Shown: positions 9,433 through 18,481, counted from the first letter of the stretch. The stretch is DNA of 51,510 bases from Paludibacteraceae bacterium (GCA_017457295.1 JAFTHS010000047.1:1-51510), one strand, 5' to 3'. The notes: a model not told the origin generated them from the sequence alone. A program made the numbers and translations.

Positions 9433-11067
9433 TTGAAACCTATTATTTATCAACTGTTGCCGCGTACTTTCACCAACTACAACGAGACGCGACGTCATGC
9501 AGGCACACTGCAGGAAAATGGATGTGGCACACTCAACGCTATTACTCCCAAAGCTCTCCGAGCTATTCGCGACTTGGGAGCTACACACGTTTGGTACACG
9601 GGCATCATACGCCATGCTACCGCTCAATACAACACCCCTTCTATTGTCAAAGGTAAAGCGGGAAGTCCATATGCCATCACCGACTATTACGACGTACACC
9701 CCGATCTCTGCGAAGACAAACGCCGTCGGATGCAAGAGTTTACCGAACTAGTAGAACGCAGCCATCAAGCCAAACTGGATGTCATTATTGACTTTGTCCC
9801 CAACCATGTCGCACGTGAGTATCACTCCACATGCAAGCCACGTGGAGTAGAAGATTTAGGAGAGAACGACAATCCACAATGGGCATTCTCACCGCTCAAC
9901 AATTTCTACTACATGAACGAGCCCTTCTATCCGCAGTTCGATACGCAGGACTATCACGAAGAACCAGCTCGTGCCACAGGCAATGATTGTTTTACTGCCC
10001 AACCATCAAAAAACGATTGGTACGAAACTATCAAGCTAAACTATGGAGTATTCTACCAAGGTGGCGGCGAACAACAATTCGACCCAATTCCCAGCACATG
10101 GTACAAGATGTTGCACATCTTGCTGTTCTGGTCAAGCAAAGGTGTCGATGGTTTCCGTTGCGACATGGCAGAAATGGTGCCACAAGCTTTCTGGTCTTGG
10201 GTGATTCCGCAAGTGAAAGAGCAATATCCTAATATGCTCTTCATTGCTGAAGTGTACAACCCCAATTTGTACCGCAACTACTTGTCTGCAGGGTTTGATT
10301 ATCTCTACGACAAAGTAGGTATGTACGATTATCTACGTGGAGTTACTAGCAAGAATTGGGCTGTTGAAGGCATTACCCTTCAGTGGCAAGCTGTGGATGA
10401 CATACGCGACCATATGCTTTACTTCTTGGAGAACCACGATGAGCAACGAATAGCTAGTGGCTTCTTCTGCGGACGCGGTATGTGTGCAGAGCCCGCAATG
10501 ATTGTAGCTGCCACACTCGGAACCAACCCTGTTATGATTTATGCAGGTCAAGAGTTGGGCGAAAAAGGTATGGATGCTGAAGGATTCTCAGGCATGGATG
10601 GCAAGACCACCATCTTCGACTATTGGGGTGTCAAGTCGTTACAGGCATGGGCCAACCATGGTAAGTTCGATGGTGCAGGGCTGAGCGAGGAGCAACGCGA
10701 CTTACGCCATTTCTATCGTCAGTTATTGCGCATTGCACGTACTGAGAAAGCTATCACACAAGGCGAAATGTACGATCTGGTTTATGCTCAAGCAGGGGGA
10801 TTTAACAAGCACGAGCAATATGCCTACATTCGCAAATACAAATCGCAACTCTTACTTGTGGTATTAAACTTCGACGACCGGCAATGCGACATTACCGTGC
10901 GTATCCCGCAGGAGGCCTTCGAGCATCTTCAGTTATCTGAACACGATATCGTACAAGCCACCGACCTACTTACCGACACCACATACACCTTTCCCCTATC
11001 TGTACACACACCTATCTACCTTACCCTACCTGCATGGAAAGGCGTAATCCTCAAGATTAAGAACTAA
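9433..11067 (+). CDS. GH13 alpha-amylase family enzyme (cytoplasmic)
   Basis: The 544-residue product has no signal peptide and starts straight into the catalytic barrel (PIIYQLLPRTFTN). GH13 motifs appear in order: DFVPNH (about 120–125), GVDGFRCDMAE with the nucleophile Asp about 244, FIAEVYNP with the acid/base Glu about 273, and FLENHDEQR with the third Asp about 336. A beta-sandwich C-terminal domain follows. The start is TTG at 9433: an in-frame TGA lies two codons upstream and no ATG occurs before the conserved N-terminus. It probably acts on maltodextrins or glycogen inside the cell; exact specificity is unknown. It follows ackA by 102 bases and precedes a prenyltransferase by 34. Confidence 0.9.
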   Translation: MKPIIYQLLPRTFTNYNETRRHAGTLQENGCGTLNAITPKALRAIRDLGATHVWYTGIIRHATAQYNTPSIVKGKAGSPYAITDYYDVHPDLCEDKRRRMQEFTELVERSHQAKLDVIIDFVPNHVAREYHSTCKPRGVEDLGENDNPQWAFSPLNNFYYMNEPFYPQFDTQDYHEEPARATGNDCFTAQPSKNDWYETIKLNYGVFYQGGGEQQFDPIPSTWYKMLHILLFWSSKGVDGFRCDMAEMVPQAFWSWVIPQVKEQYPNMLFIAEVYNPNLYRNYLSAGFDYLYDKVGMYDYLRGVTSKNWAVEGITLQWQAVDDIRDHMLYFLENHDEQRIASGFFCGRGMCAEPAMIVAATLGTNPVMIYAGQELGEKGMDAEGFSGMDGKTTIFDYWGVKSLQAWANHGKFDGAGLSEEQRDLRHFYRQLLRIARTEKAITQGEMYDLVYAQAGGFNKHEQYAYIRKYKSQLLLVVLNFDDRQCDITVRIPQEAFEHLQLSEHDIVQATDLLTDTTYTFPLSVHTPIYLTLPAWKGVILKIKN

Positions 11068-11101
11068 TCCTATTATATTCCAACACTCGCTTTAGAACCG
11101 T

Positions 11102-12082
11102 ATGACGCAAATACTCAAACAAATCGCACCTTATTTTCGACTGATCAGAGTTGGCAATCTCACCTTCTTAGCCATATTGCTCTATGTCATTGAAAAATGG
11201 GTAGCTACTCCTTTGTTGGCGATTGCCCATTTCGGAGAAATCATGCCAACATGGATACTAATATTACTCATACTCAGCATTATGTTTATTGCTGCTGGAG
11301 GATATGTTATCAACGACTACTTCGATGTCAAGATAGACAAGATCAATCGCCCTGACGACCTCATTGTCACACGTCATATCTCGCGAGATGGTGCTATGCG
11401 ATTATTCCTAGTGCTCTCTATTGTGGGAGTGCTTCTCGGAATGGTTGTTGCATGGTGGGGAAGAAGTTGGACATTAGGGATGATTCTTATTGTTATTCCA
11501 GGACTACTGTGGTTCTATTCTGCCAGTTACAAACGCCAACTGCTCATTGGAAATATAGTAGTGGCGTTCATGTCCGCATTGGTTCCTCTGCTGATTGCTA
11601 TTATCAACGCTGATTATCTACATCACCTCTATCGAGAGACGCTCTCCTACACCCCCATCGTCGGACACCTGTACTTGTGGTGTGGCGGCTTTGCTCTCTT
11701 TGCTTTTATCATCACCATAGCCAGAGAAATAGTTAAGGATATCGAAGACAAACTAGGCGACTGCGAAATGGAATGTCGTACCATACCTATTGTCTGGGGA
11801 GATACCACGGCCAAAATAATCACCACGGGCACACTTATCACAGCCGCATCGCTCATTGGTTACGTTGCATTTGCTGTCTTACCTTTCCCCCACGAATGGC
11901 GCACGTTATCCACACGATACGTCATCTTCGGACTGATAACGCCTATTATTGGTACTCTTATCCTTCTTTGGTCTGCAAAGACCCCACAAGAATATCATCA
12001 TACACAATTGGTTATCAAGTTCGTTATGTTCATGGGAGTCTTGTATAGCTTTGTTATTCAGCAGAATCTCCTTTCGCTCTAA
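11102..12082 (+). CDS. UbiA-family prenyltransferase
   Basis: The 326-residue integral membrane protein has about eight hydrophobic helices. It carries both Asp-rich motifs of the UbiA superfamily: NDYFDVKIDKINRPDD (about residues 75–90), which binds the prenyl diphosphate through Mg, and DIEDKLGDCEMECRTIPI (about 213–230). Bacteroidota members next to maf are commonly annotated as geranylgeranylglycerol-phosphate geranylgeranyltransferase, but substrate cannot be read from sequence. It overlaps nothing and is followed by maf after 12 bases, so the pair is likely co-transcribed. Confidence 0.88.
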   Translation: MTQILKQIAPYFRLIRVGNLTFLAILLYVIEKWVATPLLAIAHFGEIMPTWILILLILSIMFIAAGGYVINDYFDVKIDKINRPDDLIVTRHISRDGAMRLFLVLSIVGVLLGMVVAWWGRSWTLGMILIVIPGLLWFYSASYKRQLLIGNIVVAFMSALVPLLIAIINADYLHHLYRETLSYTPIVGHLYLWCGGFALFAFIITIAREIVKDIEDKLGDCEMECRTIPIVWGDTTAKIITTGTLITAASLIGYVAFAVLPFPHEWRTLSTRYVIFGLITPIIGTLILLWSAKTPQEYHHTQLVIKFVMFMGVLYSFVIQQNLLSL

Positions 12083-12094
12083 CCTTACTACGCT

Positions 12095-12688
12095 ATGCAC
12101 AACATCATACTCGGCAGTCAAAGTCCTCGTCGCCGCGAACTTATGGCGGGATTAGATATCCCCTTTACATCCATCACAATTGATGCAGACGAGTCCTACC
12201 CTACTCACTTGCAGGCGGGGGATATACCTATGTACATATCGCGTGCAAAGGCGAGCGCGCACGCGAAGCACCTCATGCCACATGATCTGCTCATCACTTC
12301 CGACACCATTGTTTGGCTCAATGGGCACATGCTAGGCAAACCACAATCTAAAATCGAAGCCAAGGCCATGCTCCAAAAGTTGAGTGGTCAAACTCACCAG
12401 GTTTATACAGCCGTATGCTTCACGCACATTGACTCCACCACCAATCAACCCAAGTACCAAACGCTTGTTGATTGCACACAAGTCACTTTTCGAACACTGA
12501 ATCCCGACGAAATTGATTATTATGTAGAAAACTACCTACCTCTTGACAAAGCAGGTGCATATGGAGTGCAAGAATGGATTGGTTATGTTGGTGTCAGCCG
12601 TATGGAGGGCTCTTATTTCAATGTCATGGGATTCCCTATTGAACGAGTCTATACGTTTCTAAAGCAAAACGGCTATCTATCCTTGTAA
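12095..12688 (+). CDS. maf: Maf-like nucleoside triphosphate pyrophosphatase
   Basis: The 197-residue product begins with the Maf signature LGSQSPRRRELMAGL. It carries ITSDTIVWLNG, LGKPQSKIEAKAML, LDKAGAYGVQEW and the C-terminal EGSYFNVMGFPIERVY. Family members hydrolyse dTTP, UTP or modified nucleotides to the monophosphate (house-cleaning) and were first linked to septum formation. Its length is typical. It is the last gene of the pta-to-maf run and is followed directly by a strong terminator. Confidence 0.93.
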   Translation: MHNIILGSQSPRRRELMAGLDIPFTSITIDADESYPTHLQAGDIPMYISRAKASAHAKHLMPHDLLITSDTIVWLNGHMLGKPQSKIEAKAMLQKLSGQTHQVYTAVCFTHIDSTTNQPKYQTLVDCTQVTFRTLNPDEIDYYVENYLPLDKAGAYGVQEWIGYVGVSRMEGSYFNVMGFPIERVYTFLKQNGYLSL

Positions 12689-12724
12689 AAAAATGCTCAA
12701 CACTTTCATGTTGAGCATTTTTTT
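12687..12724. terminator. Bidirectional intrinsic terminator (maf / tRNA-Leu)
   Basis: Perfect stem TGCTCAACA / TGTTGAGCA with a six-base loop, with seven A before and seven T after. It ends maf on the plus strand and tRNA-Leu on the minus strand. Confidence 0.92.
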
Positions 12725-12743
12725 GTTAAAACATTTCTTTCTG

Positions 12744-12829
12744 TACCGCGAGCGGGACTTGAACCCGCACAGCCATCACTGGCCAAAGGATTTTAAGTCC
12801 TTCGTGTCTACCGATTCCACCATCGCGGC
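12744..12829 (-). tRNA. tRNA-Leu (anticodon UAA)
   Basis: The 86-base cloverleaf has a long variable arm (TGGCCAGTGATGGCTG region), typical of a class II tRNA. Acceptor GCCGCGA pairs with TCGCGGT, the discriminator is A, and the anticodon loop is CTTAAAA, giving TAA. The CCA is not encoded. Confidence 0.95.
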
Positions 12830-12841
12830 TCAAAATCGGTG

Positions 12842-12873
12842 CAAAGGTACAACAAAAATTGCAAATATGCAAA
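12842..12873 (-). promoter_or_regulatory. Promoter of tRNA-Leu
   Basis: On the minus strand: TTTG (12870–12873), 20 bases, then TACCTTTG (12842–12849), about 13 bases upstream of the tRNA 5' end. Its sequence is almost the same as the tRNA-Cys promoter at 27557–27588. Confidence 0.85.
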
Positions 12874-13009
12874 AAAAATCACAGAAAATGGTAATTTTCC
12901 GTAATTTTGTCAAAAGTCTTGTATGTACGATAGCAGTACTTTCACCATTTTTCCATGCAGACTTTCTATGCCTGCCATCAATTTCACTTTTGCCATAAAA
13001 TCCTTTTCT

Positions 13010-13267
13010 TTAATCTTTCATCTCTATTTCCTTGTCCTTCGCATACCATTCGGTTACCATTCGATTACCACTTGCCACGTCCCGCCATTTCCTTCCTGCT
13101 AGGTTTTCGGCGAACCATTTGCGAGCGGCTAATTGTTTCTCAGTAGGTTTCTTTTTGCGTTCGGGACAGCGTTGTATTACTTGTTTACCATATACCACGC
13201 GTGCGTAGTATCCTCTAACTATAGTGCCTTGCACTTTATCTATTGGTATCATCATCCTCGCTTTCAT
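13010..13267 (-). CDS. Small basic protein of unknown function
   Basis: The 85-residue basic protein starts MKARMMIPIDKVQGT. It contains GYYARVVYGKQVIQRCP and a helical segment PTEKQLAARKWFAENL, then ends DKEIEMKD. No signal peptide or membrane segment is visible. The sequence reads like a genuine protein rather than noise, but I cannot name a family. Two repeat structures touch it: a 7-bp array runs up to and includes its start codon (13266–13321), and an 11-bp array codes for part of its C-terminus (13043–13075). It stands alone between tRNA-Leu and the phosphorylase gene. Confidence 0.6.
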   Translation of the reverse strand: MKARMMIPIDKVQGTIVRGYYARVVYGKQVIQRCPERKKKPTEKQLAARKWFAENLAGRKWRDVASGNRMVTEWYAKDKEIEMKD

Positions 13268-13321
13268 AATTCCTAATTCTTAATTCCAAATTCATAATTC
13301 TCAATTCTTAATTCATAATTT
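13266..13321. repeat. 7-bp tandem array abutting the start codon of the 85-residue gene
   Basis: AATTC (plus strand) recurs at 13268, 13275, 13282, 13289, 13296, 13303 and 13310, with a last AATTT at 13317, all exactly 7 bases apart. On the minus strand the unit is GAATTnn, and the last unit plus the following bases reads GGAATTATG, whose ATG starts the gene ending at 13010. Confidence 0.88.
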
Positions 13322-13586
13322 TCTCTAAAGGGGTGGGTGGGGGTAAGTAGTTTTCATACACTTTATATATTATGATTGGATATATAATATATTTAGAGTT
13401 GTACTATTTTTACCTACCCCTCCCCCCCACACCATCTCTATTCCTCTTATCCAAGCATTCGTTTCGGAGTCCCCATCTCATCCGACACACATACACATCC
13501 TAAAGATAGGTAAGGTTAATTTTGATAAACGGTAACGTGTTTTGCAACCGATTGCGAGAATGTATTACGTAATTATGAAAGATAAA
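13322..13586. other. Gene-free stretch with G-rich and C-rich segments
   Basis: Between the 7-bp array and the glucan phosphorylase promoter there is no convincing gene. A G-rich run (about 13331–13344) and a C-rich run (about 13415–13432) face each other about 80 bases apart and are partly complementary. Nothing else is recognisable. Confidence 0.4.
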
Positions 13587-13618
13587 TTTGCATATTTCAA
13601 AAAAAAGCAGTACCTTTG
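13587..13618 (+). promoter_or_regulatory. Promoter of the glucan phosphorylase gene
   Basis: TTTG (13587–13590), a 20-base spacer with eight A, then TACCTTTG (13611–13618). The leader to the ATG at 13701 is about 75 bases and includes a CG-rich segment. A 23-base block covering spacer and -7 box is identical to the initiator tRNA promoter. Confidence 0.85.
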
Positions 13619-13700
13619 CGCCGTTTTTTACGCGCCCGCGAATGGGCTTGGGTAAAAATAAATACTAAGAAATTGTACAAAAAAGATAAAATAAATCATT

Positions 13701-16262
13701 ATGGTAATCAAAGTAAGTAACACTAATCAACCCAATTGGACAGAGGTAAAGGTGAATGCTAACCTTCCTAAAAACCTCCACAAACTACAAGAAATTGCAT
13801 ACAACCTTTGGTGGGTATGGAACTCTGAGGCTAAAAACATCTTCCGTTACATTGATAACGACGCATGGCACAAAGCACAATCCAACCCTATCGTGCTACT
13901 GAATATCATCAGTTATGAGCGCATGGTGGAACTCAGCAAGGATAAAAAATTCATGAAAGAATTGGATGCTATCTATGCTGATTTTCGTGCGTACATGGAC
14001 GAACCAAAAGACGCTAAAAAGCCAAGTGTAGCCTATTTCTCTATGGAATATGGTTTAACTCATGTGCTCAAAATCTATTCTGGTGGTCTGGGCGTTCTCG
14101 CAGGTGACTACCTGAAAGAGGCATCAGACTGCAATGTGGATATGACCGCTATCGGCTTCCTCTATCGTTATGGCTACTTCACACAAACCCTTTCTCCAGA
14201 AGGACAACAAATCGCTAAATACGAGGCACAAAACTTCTCTAACTTGCCAATCAGCCAAGTGATGAACGAAGATGGTACTCCAATGGTTATTGAAGTGCCT
14301 TATCCAGACCGCACTGTGAAGGCATACTTGTGGAAGGTGGCTGTAGGTCGTATCAACCTCTACCTCTTGGATACCGACAACGAGATGAACTCTGAGTGGG
14401 ATCGTCAAATCACTCACCAACTCTATGGTGGCGACATCGAGAACCGTATCAAACAAGAGATTATGCTCGGTATGGGTGGTGTACTTGCCCTCAACAAACT
14501 GGGTATCAAGAAAGACGTATATCACTGCAACGAGGGTCACGCGGCTTTCATGGGATTGCAACGTATGCTCGACCTTGTGGAGAAAGAGGGCTTAAACTAC
14601 CAACAAGCATTGGAGGTAGTACGTGCAAGCGGTCTTTATACTTGCCACACTCCAGTACCAGCAGGTCACGACTATTTCGAGGAGGGCTTGTTCTACAAGT
14701 ATATGAACGCTTTCCCAGCACGTTTGGGTATCGAGTGGCATGACCTCATTGGTATGGGTCGCCAGAATCCAGCGGACAACACCGAGAAGTTCTCGATGTC
14801 TGTGTTTGCGCTGAACACCTGCCAAGAGGCCAACGGTGTGAGCTGGTTGCACGGCGAGGTGAGCAAGAAGATGTTTGCTCCTGTATGGCAAGGATATTTC
14901 CCAGAGGAGTTGCACGTGGATTATGTAACCAATGGTGTGCACATGCCAACTTGGGCTGCCAGCGAGTGGAAGACTATCTACAAAGAGACCTTCCCAAAAG
15001 AGTGGTTCAACGACCAATCTAATCTCGCAATGTGGGCTCCTTACAACGATTTGCCAGAGGAGAAGATTTGGGCTACCCGTATGAGCCTCAAATGCAAACT
15101 GATTGACTACTTAAAAGAGCAATTCCGCGACAACTGGATGAAGAGCCAAGGTGATCCTGCTCGTATCGTGCGCGCATTGAACGAGATGAATCCTAATAAC
15201 TTGATTATTGGTTTCGGTCGTCGTTTTGCTACCTACAAACGTGCTCACTTGCTCTTTACCGACTTGGAGCGTCTTGATAAACTCGTAAACAACCCTAACC
15301 GTCCAGTACAATTCCTCTTCACAGGTAAGGCTCACCCAGCAGACGGTGGCGGTCAAGGACTTATCAAGCGTATTATTGAGATTAGCCGTATGCCACAGTT
15401 CCTCGGTAAGATTATCTTCCTCGAGAACTACGATATGCGCCTCGCTAAACGCCTCATCTCAGGTGTGGATATTTGGTTGAACACTCCTACTCGTCCATTG
15501 GAGGCATCTGGTACTTCTGGCGAGAAAGCACAAATGAACGGTGTACTCAACTTCTCTGTGCTTGACGGTTGGTGGAAAGAAGGTTATGTAGAAGGTGCTG
15601 GTTGGGCATTGACCGATGTTCGTACCTACGAGAACCAAGCACACCAAGACCAATTGGATGCGGCTACTATCTACCAAATGCTTGAGCAAGAGATTATCCC
15701 AATGTACTATGCTAAGAACAGCAAGGGTTACTCTCCAGAGTGGATTCAAACAATCAAGAATAGTGTAACAAAGATTACTCCACGCTTCACTACCAAGCGT
15801 ATGATGGACGACTATTTCGAGAAGTTCTACAACAAACTTGCTAAGCGTCACGCACTCTTGTTGGCTGACAATTACCAAGTAGCAAAGAATATTGTAGATT
15901 GGAAGAATAATATCGTTGCTCACTGGAATGAGATTGAGGTAGTAAACTCTACCCTCAACGCCAAGAGCGCAGAACTCAATGTGGGTAACAAATGTACTAT
16001 CGCAGTAGAGTTGGATACGAAAGGCTTGAATGACAAGGGTATCGGTGTGGAATTGGTAGCCGTTCGAACCTCTACTCACAACAACGAAAAATTGTACGAG
16101 GTTAAGCCATTGGAACTTGTAAAAACCAATGGGTCACACCTCTTCTTCGAAACCGAGTATCAGTTGGCATATGCGGGTGGAATGAAATTCGGATTGCGTA
16201 TGTATCCTAACAACGCACTCCTCCCTCACCGCATGGACTTCTGCTACGTTCGTTGGTTGTAA
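13701..16262 (+). CDS. glgP: Alpha-glucan phosphorylase (GT35)
   Basis: The 853-residue cytoplasmic enzyme cleaves terminal alpha-1,4-glucose from glycogen or maltodextrin with phosphate, giving glucose-1-phosphate. The N-terminal segment (LPKNLHKLQEIAYNLWW) is the DUF3417 region found in bacterial short-type phosphorylases, and AYFSMEYGLT and YSGGLGVLAGD follow. The cofactor motif EASGTSGEKAQMNG places the pyridoxal-phosphate Lys at about residue 609, and the catalytic domain contains GFGRRFATYKRA and FTGKAHPAD. Length is normal. It has its own promoter and a long perfect inverted repeat follows its stop. No glycogen synthase or branching enzyme lies next to it. Confidence 0.95.
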   Translation: MVIKVSNTNQPNWTEVKVNANLPKNLHKLQEIAYNLWWVWNSEAKNIFRYIDNDAWHKAQSNPIVLLNIISYERMVELSKDKKFMKELDAIYADFRAYMDEPKDAKKPSVAYFSMEYGLTHVLKIYSGGLGVLAGDYLKEASDCNVDMTAIGFLYRYGYFTQTLSPEGQQIAKYEAQNFSNLPISQVMNEDGTPMVIEVPYPDRTVKAYLWKVAVGRINLYLLDTDNEMNSEWDRQITHQLYGGDIENRIKQEIMLGMGGVLALNKLGIKKDVYHCNEGHAAFMGLQRMLDLVEKEGLNYQQALEVVRASGLYTCHTPVPAGHDYFEEGLFYKYMNAFPARLGIEWHDLIGMGRQNPADNTEKFSMSVFALNTCQEANGVSWLHGEVSKKMFAPVWQGYFPEELHVDYVTNGVHMPTWAASEWKTIYKETFPKEWFNDQSNLAMWAPYNDLPEEKIWATRMSLKCKLIDYLKEQFRDNWMKSQGDPARIVRALNEMNPNNLIIGFGRRFATYKRAHLLFTDLERLDKLVNNPNRPVQFLFTGKAHPADGGGQGLIKRIIEISRMPQFLGKIIFLENYDMRLAKRLISGVDIWLNTPTRPLEASGTSGEKAQMNGVLNFSVLDGWWKEGYVEGAGWALTDVRTYENQAHQDQLDAATIYQMLEQEIIPMYYAKNSKGYSPEWIQTIKNSVTKITPRFTTKRMMDDYFEKFYNKLAKRHALLLADNYQVAKNIVDWKNNIVAHWNEIEVVNSTLNAKSAELNVGNKCTIAVELDTKGLNDKGIGVELVAVRTSTHNNEKLYEVKPLELVKTNGSHLFFETEYQLAYAGGMKFGLRMYPNNALLPHRMDFCYVRWL

Positions 16263-16283
16263 AAAAAAGATAATGTATAAATG

Positions 16284-16337
16284 AAACAAAGGATATGTGC
16301 CATGAATCAAAGAACAATATGCACATATCCTTTGTTT
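16284..16337. terminator. Perfect 17-bp inverted repeat between glgP and the SulP gene
   Basis: Arms 16284–16300 and 16321–16337 are perfectly complementary (AAACAAAGGATATGTGC and its reverse complement) around a 20-base loop. It sits 22 bases after the phosphorylase stop and 13 bases before the SulP start. It could be a transcript-end structure, a leader structure, or a protein-binding palindrome. Confidence 0.6.
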
Positions 16338-16350
16338 ATATAGCAAGGTT

Positions 16351-18084
16351 ATGAAATTGGAATTTTCATTAAAGGACGTGTTTTGTCCTAAATTATTTAA
16401 TTGTTTGCGCGCGTACACGCGCAAGCAATTGCTGCAAGACTCGATAGCTGGTTTCATCGTTGGCGTAGTGGCTATACCATTGGCTATCGCCTTTGGTATA
16501 GCTTCGGGGGTAGGACCTACAGAAGGATTAATCACGGCTGTGATAGCAGGATTCATTATCTCAGCAATGGGTGGCAGCAAAGTGCAGATAGGTGGCCCCA
16601 CAGGAGCATTTATCGTAATCATATATGGAGTGATTCAGCAACATGGAATAACGGGACTGCTGATTGCCACAATCATGGCAGGTATATTGCTGATATTGAT
16701 GGGAATATTCAAGCTGGGTAATATCATAAAATTTGTGCCCTATCCCGTGGTAATTGGCTTTACGGCAGGTATTGCATTGACTATCTTCTCTACTCAGATG
16801 AATGACCTGTTTGGCATGAACATAGAGTCGGTTCCCGCTGATTTTTTACATAAATGGGTGTGTTACGCACAGCATTGGCAAGATATCAATTGGTGGGCAT
16901 TTGGCATAGGAATAACCTCGCTGCTAATGCTGATTTTCCTGCCGAAATTAAGCAAAAAAATGCCTACGTCGCTAATAGTGATTATAGTAATGACTGCGGT
17001 GGTTTGGGTATTGAAGCAGTATGCAGGAGTGGATTCTATAACGACGATTGGCGACTTATACACTATTCCTCAGGGAATACCTATGCCAAAGATGCCGAGT
17101 TTAGAACTGACGGAAGGACAAACATTATGGTCGCTGATACAAAACCTATTTCCTGCAGCATTTACGATTGCCATCTTGGGCGCGATAGAGTCACTGCTAT
17201 CAGCTATGGTAGCAGATGGCGTGATTGGCGACCAGCACAACTCAAATACCGAATTGATAGCGCAAGGTGTAGCCAATATAGCAGTTCCGTTCTTTGGCGG
17301 TATACCTGCTACGGGAGCTATTGCCCGCACTATGACCAATATAGATAGCGGTGGCAGAACACCGGTAGCGGGCATTATTCATGCGTTAGTATTGCTGTCG
17401 GCATTGTTGTTCTTTGGCCCTTTGGTAGGTATGATTCCTATGGCTTGTTTAGCAGGTGTGCTAATTATGGTCAGCTACAATATGTCAGGTTGGCGTTCGC
17501 TGGTATGGTTAGCCAAGAATCCTAAATCGGACTTCATAGTGATGCTAGTAACGTTCGTATTGACCATTTTGTTTGATTTGACCATTGCCATTGAGGTGGG
17601 ATTGCTGCTGGCTATTGTATTGTTTCTCAAGCGAACAAACGAAGCAACAAGTATCCGCAGTTTCTCCAACGAATTAGATCCTAATGCGAATAGCGATGTG
17701 TACGGACACGATTTGGAGATGCTAAAGATTCCTCGCTATACAGAAGTGTATGAAATAGATGGTCCGTACTTTTTTGGTATAGCCAACAAGTTCGATGACA
17801 TTAGTCGTCAAACGAGTAGTGGCGAGCAAAGAGTACGTATTATTCGTATGCGAAAAGTGTCATTCATTGACTCGACAGGTATACACAACTTGGAGCAACT
17901 ATATCTCCGTTTACGTCGAAGTGGCATTGTATTGGTACTTTCAGGGGTTAATAACCAAGTGTTCGGCGCACTAGAAAAGGCCGGACTGGTAGAGATGATT
18001 GGACATGAAAATGTACGCAATCATATCAATGGAGCATTGGAACGTGCAGAACAGATTGTTGAAGCAATAGATAATCAAAAATAA
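16351..18084 (+). CDS. SulP-family anion transporter with STAS domain
   Basis: The 577-residue membrane protein has about 12 hydrophobic segments between residues 25 and 430. It carries the SulP signatures DSIAGFIVGVVAIPLAIAFG and GPTGAFIVI early on, and GIPATGAIARTMTNIDSGGR in the second half. A cytoplasmic STAS domain fills the last 130 residues, including FIDSTGIHNLEQL. SulP proteins move sulfate, bicarbonate or other anions; substrate cannot be assigned here. It lies downstream of glgP and two bases upstream of the alkaline phosphatase remnant, with which it may be co-transcribed. Confidence 0.92.
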   Translation: MKLEFSLKDVFCPKLFNCLRAYTRKQLLQDSIAGFIVGVVAIPLAIAFGIASGVGPTEGLITAVIAGFIISAMGGSKVQIGGPTGAFIVIIYGVIQQHGITGLLIATIMAGILLILMGIFKLGNIIKFVPYPVVIGFTAGIALTIFSTQMNDLFGMNIESVPADFLHKWVCYAQHWQDINWWAFGIGITSLLMLIFLPKLSKKMPTSLIVIIVMTAVVWVLKQYAGVDSITTIGDLYTIPQGIPMPKMPSLELTEGQTLWSLIQNLFPAAFTIAILGAIESLLSAMVADGVIGDQHNSNTELIAQGVANIAVPFFGGIPATGAIARTMTNIDSGGRTPVAGIIHALVLLSALLFFGPLVGMIPMACLAGVLIMVSYNMSGWRSLVWLAKNPKSDFIVMLVTFVLTILFDLTIAIEVGLLLAIVLFLKRTNEATSIRSFSNELDPNANSDVYGHDLEMLKIPRYTEVYEIDGPYFFGIANKFDDISRQTSSGEQRVRIIRMRKVSFIDSTGIHNLEQLYLRLRRSGIVLVLSGVNNQVFGALEKAGLVEMIGHENVRNHINGALERAEQIVEAIDNQK

Positions 18085-18086
18085 TA

Positions 18087-18440
18087 ATGGATATGAAACG
18101 ACTGATTTTAGTATGTGCATGGCTCATAGGGTTTGCCATGGCATCTATGGCGCAAGCCAAGTATGTATTCTATTTTATAGGCGACGGAATGGGAGCTAAT
18201 CAAGTGTTAGCAGCAGAAATGTATCAAGCAGCCTTGCAAGGTAAGATTGGTCATATTCCATTAGTGATGTCACAGTTCCCCTATTCTAGTCAAGCAGCTA
18301 CTTTTTCTGCATCCTATGGAATAACCGATTCTGCTGCTACGGTACCAATCTTTGCCATTGGCGTTGGTGCTGAGCATTTCACTGGATGGCATGATAATAG
18401 CGAAATAGCTCCTTTGATTTACCAAGCCACTCGCGAGTAA
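18087..18440 (+). pseudogene. Alkaline phosphatase remnant with large in-frame internal deletion
   Basis: The 117-codon frame has a signal peptide (to about residue 24) and then the true N-terminal start of an alkaline phosphatase: KYVFYFIGDGMGANQ with the metal-binding Asp33, and GITDSAA with the phosphoserine position Ser82. Directly after Ala84 it continues with TVPIFAIGVGAEHFTGWHDNSE, which in the family lies close to the C-terminus. About three quarters of the usual 450–500 residues, including the metal-binding His residues, are missing, yet the frame is kept. It is almost certainly inactive. It begins two bases after the SulP stop; translation may start at the Met codon at 18087 or 18093. 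Confidence 0.85.
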
Positions 18441-18481
18441 TTAGTTCACAGTCTGCTGAAAGTTATACGGAAATGAAAAGA

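Noticed and set aside
12693-12998. 101-codon open frame on the plus strand
   Set aside because: It runs through a terminator and across tRNA-Leu, so it is not a gene.
13331-13344. G-quadruplex candidate
   Set aside because: Only three G runs are present in the core, which is too few for a convincing intramolecular quadruplex.
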